In this document: one piece after another, positions 32,111 through 36,201 of the stretch
Layout: every line of letters begins with the position of its first letter
Numbering within the stretch: the stretch's first letter is position 1
Assembly (NCBI GenBank): GCA_025351425.1
Contig: JANXVY010000083.1
Coordinates: 1 to 36,201 of the forward strand
DNA length: 36,201 nt
Origin: Hyphomicrobium sp.
Lineage (GTDB): Bacteria > Pseudomonadota > Alphaproteobacteria > Rhizobiales > Hyphomicrobiaceae
Direction of reading: 5' to 3'
Notes under the pieces: model-generated
Databases searched by the model: none
What the model was told of the DNA's origin: nothing
What the model saw: the letters and a program-made list of their open reading frames with translations, nothing else
Translations under genes and position numbers: made by a program

Positions 32111-33394
32111 CTACTCCGCTGCTACTTTCTGCTTGGCGTGATACTCGTCGATGCGGGCTTCGATCACGGGACGGAAGTTGCGGATCAAGCCCTGCACGGG
32201 CCAGGCTGCCGCTTCGCCGAGCGCGCAAATCGTGTGTCCCTCAATCTGCTTGGTCACGTCGAACAGCAGGTCGATTTCGCGTTTTTCGGCTTCGCCCTTC
32301 GCCATGCGTTCGAGCACGCGCCACATCCAGCCGGTACCCTCGCGGCAAGGCGTGCACTGGCCGCAGCTCTCGTGCTTGTAGAAATAGGCGATGCGGGCGA
32401 ACGCCTTGATGATGTCTGTCGACTTGTCCATCACGATGATGGCGGCCGTGCCCATGCCGGATTTCAGCTTCGACAAGGTGTCGAAATCGAGCGTGAGATC
32501 CTGGCATTCGTGCGCGGGAAGCAGCGGCATCGACGAACCGCCGGGAATAATCGCCAGCAGGTTGTCCCAGCCGCCGCGGATGCCGCCGCAGTGTTTTTCC
32601 ACCAGTTCCCGGAAGGAAACGCCCATTTCCTCTTCGACGACGCACGGCTCGTTCACGTGGCCCGAGATCTGGAACAGCTTGGTGCCCGTGTTGTTGGGTT
32701 TGCCGAGGCCCGCGAACCAAGCGCCGCCGCGGCGCAGGATGGTGCCGACGACAGCAATGCTCTCGACGTTGTTGACCGTGGTTGGCGCGCCCCAGAGACC
32801 GACGTTCGCCGGGAACGGCGGCTTCAGGCGCGGCTGGCCCTTCTTGCCTTCGAGGCTTTCGAGCATCGCGGTTTCCTCGCCGCAGATGTAGGCGCCGGCG
32901 CCGTGATGCAGGTAGAGGTCGAAATCCCAGCCGTGGATATTGTTCTTGCCGATCAGCTTATTCGCGTATGCTTCGTCGATCGCCGCCTGCAAGCGCTCGC
33001 GCTCACGGATGTATTCGCCGCGCAGGTAGCAGTAGGACGTGTGAGCCCTCATTGCGAACGATGCCAGCAATGCGCCCTCGATCAGCAGATGCGGATCGTT
33101 GCGCATGATCTCGCGATCCTTGCAGGAGCCGGGCTCCGACTCGTCGGCATTGATCACCAGATAGCTGGGCCGCGCGTCGGCCTTGGGCATGAAGCTCCAC
33201 TTGAGGCCGGTCGGAAAGCCCGCGCCGCCGCGGCCGCGCAAGCCCGACGCCTTCACCTCGTTGATGAGCCAATCGTGGCCCTTGTCGATGAAGCTCTTGG
33301 TGTTGTCCCAGGCGCCGCGTGCGCGCGCGCCCTGCAGGCTCGCATCGTGGAAGCCATAGAGGTTCGTGAAAATCCGGTCATTGTCCGCGAGCAT
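32111..33394 (-). CDS. nuoF: NADH-quinone oxidoreductase subunit F (complex I, 51-kDa)
   Basis: 427 residues, full length. This subunit accepts electrons from NADH through FMN and passes them to cluster N3. The glycine-rich [11 protein letters not shown] (53-63) and [19 protein letters not shown] (165-183) form the NADH/FMN pocket; the [4Fe-4S] ligands C344, C347, C350 (ESCGQCTPC) and C390 are all present. ATG 33394 has GAAGGG upstream. It follows nuoE and a small membrane protein; nuoG, normally next, is not downstream, where an accessory locus begins. Acts in the peripheral arm of complex I at the inner membrane. Confidence 0.97.
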   Translation of the reverse strand: MLADNDRIFTNLYGFHDASLQGARARGAWDNTKSFIDKGHDWLINEVKASGLRGRGGAGFPTGLKWSFMPKADARPSYLVINADESEPGSCKDREIMRNDPHLLIEGALLASFAMRAHTSYCYLRGEYIRERERLQAAIDEAYANKLIGKNNIHGWDFDLYLHHGAGAYICGEETAMLESLEGKKGQPRLKPPFPANVGLWGAPTTVNNVESIAVVGTILRRGGAWFAGLGKPNNTGTKLFQISGHVNEPCVVEEEMGVSFRELVEKHCGGIRGGWDNLLAIIPGGSSMPLLPAHECQDLTLDFDTLSKLKSGMGTAAIIVMDKSTDIIKAFARIAYFYKHESCGQCTPCREGTGWMWRVLERMAKGEAEKREIDLLFDVTKQIEGHTICALGEAAAWPVQGLIRNFRPVIEARIDEYHAKQKVAAE

Positions 33395-33553
33395 GGCAGG
33401 CCCTTCGTTGTCTCGTTATCCACTGACTAGCACACTGGCGGCGCGGCTCAAGTCGGCTTTGGTTGGACGTTGATTGCCTGCGTCGTCAGGGGGCTAGCAT
33501 CCACACTCATTCGGGGAAACCAGTTCCCCTCGGCCGCAGCCTGCCTCAGACCT

Positions 33554-33730
33554 TCAAACCCCGCGCTTGGCTTGGCTCCAGGCGAGGGCGGCGGCGGCAA
33601 CTCCCATGCAGACCGACCACATCAGGCTCATCTCGATGGGGGCTTTGAGGACGTAGTTCTGCAGCAGGAAAAAGAAAACGGCGGCAACCCCGGCTTTCAG
33701 CCCGATGCCGGCCCATTGTTCGCTGGTCAT
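33554..33730 (-). CDS. Small membrane protein between nuoE and nuoF
   Basis: 58 residues (MTSEQWAGIGLKAG...) with two hydrophobic segments (GVAAVFFFLLQNYVLKAP and MSLMWSVCMGVAAAALAW) and a basic end QAKRGV. ATG 33730 overlaps the nuoE stop (ATGA, 33727-33730); the longer frame from 33775 lies inside nuoE and was rejected. Small hypothetical genes at this spot occur in related nuo clusters. A role in complex I assembly is plausible but unproven. 159 bp of non-coding DNA separate it from nuoF. Confidence 0.75.
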   Translation of the reverse strand: MTSEQWAGIGLKAGVAAVFFFLLQNYVLKAPIEMSLMWSVCMGVAAAALAWSQAKRGV

Positions 33731-34335
33731 GATTTGGCGAGTTCTTTCAGCGTCGTCGGCCCGCTTTTGGGACACGACGCCGTGCGGCCGATCTGTGAGC
33801 CGGGCTTGGGCTGCGTGCCCTTCGCGAAGGCCTCCAACAGCTTTTCCAAGAGTTCAGGCGTCAGGTCCTCGTAGGTATCCTTGAATATCTGGACCATCGG
33901 CGCATTGGCGCAGCTGCCCAGGCACTCGACTTCTTCCCAAGAAAACTTGCCGTCCGCCGACAGCTCATGCGCCTGTCCTGCAATGCGCGCCTTGCAGATC
34001 TCGATCAACGTGTCGGCGCCGCGCAGCAAGCAGGGCGTGGTGCCGCAAACCTGGACGTGGGCGAGCGTGCCGACGGGGGCGAGCTGGAACATCGTGTAAA
34101 ACGTCGCGATTTCGTAGACGCGGATGTAAGCCATGCCAAGCATGTCGGCGACGGCGCGAATGGCGGGCTCGGTACACCAGCCTTCCTGCTCCTGGGCGCG
34201 CCAGAGCAGTGGGATCACGGCGGCTGCCTGTTTGCCGGCGGGATAGTGGGTGATGATGTCCTGCGCCCACGCGAGGTTTTGCGGACTGAAGACAAAATGG
34301 CTCGGTTGCTCGGGGTGCAAGCGGCGGTTCGACAT
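33727..34335 (-). CDS. nuoE: NADH-quinone oxidoreductase subunit E (complex I, 24-kDa)
   Basis: 202 residues from ATG 34335 (GGAG eight bases upstream; seven extra codons from 34356 are possible). It carries the [2Fe-2S] cluster N1a: C97 and C102 in CGTTPC, C138 and C142 in ECLGSC. The helical N-terminal part has AAAVIPLLWRAQEQEGW and the classic YIRVYEIATFYTMF. A Pro/Lys-rich C-terminal tail (about 178-202) extends beyond the E. coli length, as in other alphaproteobacteria. First gene of the nuoE - small protein - nuoF set; coupled to the small gene by ATGA. Confidence 0.96.
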   Translation of the reverse strand: MSNRRLHPEQPSHFVFSPQNLAWAQDIITHYPAGKQAAAVIPLLWRAQEQEGWCTEPAIRAVADMLGMAYIRVYEIATFYTMFQLAPVGTLAHVQVCGTTPCLLRGADTLIEICKARIAGQAHELSADGKFSWEEVECLGSCANAPMVQIFKDTYEDLTPELLEKLLEAFAKGTQPKPGSQIGRTASCPKSGPTTLKELAKS

Positions 34336-34493
34336 GGAAGGGGCTCCGGGGGCCAAGCGAGAGGCTTAGGCGTCTCCCGTCCCTAGCGCGGAAGGTGGCT
34401 CGAAGGCAAGAATGGCACGATCAGACTTTCGCCATCGATGCTTTGCGCGTCAGCGCGTGAGCGCCATCCTACCGTTTGACGGCGCATTGGGCT

Positions 34494-34515
34494 TAAAGCT
34501 GCGCCAGCAGCTTTA
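34494..34515. other. Stem-loop with 9-bp perfect stem upstream of nuoE
   Basis: TAAAGCTGC (34494-34502), GCCA, GCAGCTTTA (34507-34515). Lies between the stop of the 34580 gene and the nuoE start (34335). It may end the former's transcript on the minus strand, though no T-run follows. A 12-bp sequence gcgcgtgagcgc occurs on both sides (34454-34465 and 34567-34578). Confidence 0.5.
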
Positions 34516-34579
34516 GGAGCGTTGCGCGACCCGCGGGCCGTCCCGCGCCCCCGCGGAGCGCTTCGGCGCGTGAGCGCAA

Positions 34580-35002
34580 TCAAGGCCGGTCGATGGGGCG
34601 CACTTCGGCGGGTTTGTTGAACAGCTCCTTGGGATGCTCGATGATGCTGGCCGCGCGGTCGTAGCCAAACAGCGAGCCGAGCCAGCCCAGCAGGAGCAGT
34701 CCGGTCGCGAGCGGGGCTAAGAACAGCGACATCTGCGAGCCGACGCGCAGCAGGCTCGTCCACAGAAAGGCGAGGACAACGCCGGCGCCCATCATCAGCC
34801 AGCCGCCGTATTCGGCGCGCGACGCCGCAAACAGCACTGCCACCACGATCGACACGAGGCCGAGCATGATCGGCACCGCCGGCAGATCGGAATGGAAAGC
34901 GCCCATCGGCCAGTTGTTGCGCATGGCGAAAAGGCGATAGGTTGCCAAGCTCAAGCCGAACCCGAACGCCATAATGGTCAGCAAGAATAGATTATCGTAC
35001 AC
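34580..35002 (-). CDS. Integral membrane protein, unknown
   Basis: Not recognised. 140 residues from GTG 35002 (CGGGAG at 6 bases upstream), starting MYDNLFLLTIMAFGFGLSL; an ATG at 35035 would add 11 residues with poor support. Four hydrophobic segments: about 5-21, 43-60, 64-83 and 91-110, then a soluble tail ending ELFNKPAEVRPIDRP. Upstream of nuoE on the same strand with about 245 bp between, so it is not certainly part of that operon. Confidence 0.72.
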   Translation of the reverse strand: MYDNLFLLTIMAFGFGLSLATYRLFAMRNNWPMGAFHSDLPAVPIMLGLVSIVVAVLFAASRAEYGGWLMMGAGVVLAFLWTSLLRVGSQMSLFLAPLATGLLLLGWLGSLFGYDRAASIIEHPKELFNKPAEVRPIDRP

Positions 35003-35190
35003 GGCGCACTCCCGGGTTGGGCAGAGGATGGGCATGAGACGGGTGGAATTCTTCCGTCAAATCAACCCCTCCAGGCGTTTTAGTCCGGCCGGCTCTTTTG
35101 CGCCAGCGGGTTTGGATCAGCGCGGTTAAGGAAGCCAGCTTGGGGTCATTGACGCGCTACGCAGTCCTGGGAAGCCGAGCCCGGCGAGCC

Positions 35191-35592
35191 ATGCTGGCGC
35201 TTGCCGCCGCCGGCAGCTGGGGAAATATGCAGGTTTGCGCGACAGTGCGGGCCTATGGCGCCGACATCACCGTCCGCGAGGTTGCAATGGGGCTGCATAC
35301 GGCAACGGCGGAGACCAGGCTCGACTTGGGCGAACGCGACCTGTCCGGTCTCGATTTTTCAGGGCTCGATTTTCGCGCGGCCGATCTCACGGTCGCAAAC
35401 CTCCGCAATGCCAATCTGACGGGCGCAGAGCTGACGGGCGCCGATCTCAGCGGGGCGATGCTTGAGGGTGCGAACCTCGATGGAACACATCTGGCCGCCG
35501 CCAAGTTAAGCGTCGTGCAGGGACTGGACGCACCTAAAAATCGCGAACTGGCTCGGAATTCAGGTCTGGAAGTGCTTGAAAACGCACGATGA
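35191..35592 (+). CDS. Pentapeptide-repeat protein
   Basis: 133 residues. After a weak signal-like or mixed N-terminus (MLALAAAGSWGNMQVCATV) and a short leader come about 12 pentapeptide units of the A(D/N)LXX type: L-D-L-G-E, RDLSG, LDFSG, LDFRA, ADLTV, ANLRN, ANLTG, AELTG, ADLSG, AMLEG, ANLDG, THLAA, which build a right-handed quadrilateral beta-helix. Some family members protect DNA gyrase; nothing specific here shows that. ATG 35191 is the earliest usable start; the region before it (35098-35190) is open but begins with TTG. Confidence 0.8.
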   Translation: MLALAAAGSWGNMQVCATVRAYGADITVREVAMGLHTATAETRLDLGERDLSGLDFSGLDFRAADLTVANLRNANLTGAELTGADLSGAMLEGANLDGTHLAAAKLSVVQGLDAPKNRELARNSGLEVLENAR

Positions 35593-35668
35593 TGCACTTA
35601 GATCTTGTTATAAACTGAGCGTGATTATGACAGCATCGTAAAATCTGTTATGCGCTGGAGTAGAGTTG

Positions 35669-35707
35669 TTCACTTCGGAACGAGCCCTAAGTTGTTCCCC
35701 TAGTGAA
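35669..35707. other. Interrupted stem-loop upstream of the NYN gene
   Basis: TTCACT (35669-35674) and GGAAC (35677-35681) pair with GTTCC (35694-35698) and AGTGAA (35702-35707). Possibly a terminator for the pentapeptide gene (stop 35592) or part of the 5' leader of the NYN gene. Confidence 0.45.
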
Positions 35708-35714
35708 AGCCGTT

Positions 35715-35736
35715 ATCACTGCGGGATCACTGCGGG
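35715..35736. repeat. 11-bp tandem duplication
   Basis: atcactgcggg occurs twice in a row (35715-35725 and 35726-35736) in the 246-bp gap before the NYN gene; no function seen. Confidence 0.9.
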
Positions 35737-35838
35737 CCAATTTCGTCCTAAGAGGCCGTCCGTTACTGACCACATCAGTCGCTGACCACTGACGCGGGGG
35801 CGTTGGTGCTGGCCTTTGCAAGTTTAAGGATTTTGACG

Positions 35839-36201
35839 ATGCATATCTACCAAAGCGAACGAATTGCCCTTTTCATCGACGGCGCTAATCTTTACGCGAC
35901 CGCCAAGTCTCTCGGCTTCGACATCGACTACAAGCGTCTCCTGACGGTTTTCCGCCAGAAGGGTCAACTCGTGCGCGCGCTCTATTACACAGCGCTTGCC
36001 GAGGATCAGGAATATTCCTCGATCCGCCCTTTGATCGACTGGTTAGACTACAACGGTTACACGATGGTTACAAAACCCTTGAAAGAGTATACAGATTCCA
36101 TGGGACGTCGTCGTATAAAAGGAAACATGGATATTGAGCTTGCCATTGATATGATGGAAATGGCTGATAAGATTGATCATATTCTTCTTTTTTCAGGAGA
36201 T
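35839..36201 (+). CDS. NYN-domain (LabA/DUF88, PIN-like) protein, partial at right edge
   Basis: 121 codons run without a stop to the window edge. MHIYQSERIALFIDGANLYATAKSLG contains the NYN signature FIDGANLY (aspartate at residue 14), followed by a core that matches LabA-like proteins: VRALYYTALAEDQEY, IDWLDYNGY, KGNMDIELAIDMMEMADKIDHILLFSGD, the acidic residues of the PIN-like site (D96, D102 by my count, and the last D). This fold is a predicted RNase. The last 140 bases are about 37% GC against the much GC-richer genes before it, an abrupt compositional shift inside one gene. Confidence 0.9.
   Translation, partial: MHIYQSERIALFIDGANLYATAKSLGFDIDYKRLLTVFRQKGQLVRALYYTALAEDQEYSSIRPLIDWLDYNGYTMVTKPLKEYTDSMGRRRIKGNMDIELAIDMMEMADKIDHILLFSGD

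Noticed and set aside
31862-33430. 522-residue plus-strand open frame
   Set aside because: Mostly antisense to nuoF, which is full length with all cofactor motifs.

Overview
The window is high-GC, densely coded DNA from an alphaproteobacterium, most likely of the order Hyphomicrobiales (Rhizobiales). This is inferred from gene content and order (a pdxH / RT0821-type surface protein / fabI / histidine phosphatase / aroC neighbourhood; ruvC-ruvA-ruvB-ybgC; nuoE - small membrane protein - nuoF), frequent GTG and TTG starts, and an intergenic palindromic repeat family of the 'AGAGCATG' kind common in these genomes. No tRNA, rRNA, CRISPR array, transposase or integrase was recognised.

Layout. 1-2331 (minus) is a phospholipid operon: psd, pssA and a nucleotidyltransferase cut by the left edge, forming the PS-to-PE pathway with an extra enzyme. 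2472-3989 (minus) is a periplasmic HtrA/Deg protease, preceded by about 750 bp of non-coding, hairpin-rich DNA. 4737-6439 (plus) is a coupled DUF2157 / GDYXXLXY membrane-protein pair, convergent with a secreted DUF4399 protein across a bidirectional terminator-like hairpin. 6987-8973 (plus) holds tlyA, broken by a one-base frameshift as given, overlapping a TrmA/RlmCD-type RNA m5U methyltransferase. 8994-11278 (minus) has a small secreted protein, a class III sirtuin (cobB) and chorismate synthase (aroC), the last two with overlapping stop and start. 11279-12053 is non-coding: a strong rho-independent terminator that may end a small RNA, then a four-hairpin composite repeat. 12054-15447 has a small secreted protein, a fabI / histidine-phosphatase operon, a surface-antigen-like protein and pdxH.

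15555-21025 (minus) is the Holliday-junction cluster ruvC-ruvA-ruvB, in which three small genes (two membrane proteins and a PilZ-like protein) lie between ruvA and ruvB, followed by a metallophosphoesterase and the thioesterase ybgC. The tol-pal genes that often follow ybgC are absent; a palindromic repeat starts at the ybgC stop codon.

21026-32110 looks like an accessory insert. It holds two tandem paralogous DUF3592-like membrane proteins and a convergent 2990-residue secreted giant (PKD domains, cadherin/He_PIG-like domains, FG-GAP/VCBS repeats, a long YD/RHS shell and a unique C-terminal tail), with a lower-GC upstream region carrying two perfect palindromes. No immunity gene lies downstream of the RHS gene on its own strand. 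32111-34335 has nuoF and nuoE of respiratory complex I with a 58-residue membrane protein between them, but no nuoD or nuoG next to them. The right end holds a membrane protein, a secreted pentapeptide-repeat protein and the first 121 codons of a NYN-domain ribonuclease-like gene whose composition falls to about 37% GC at the window edge.

No defence system or biosynthetic cluster is recognisable. The least explained items are the RHS/DUF3592 locus, the palindromic repeats that supply stop codons to two genes, the structured non-coding regions upstream of htrA and downstream of aroC, and the tlyA frameshift.
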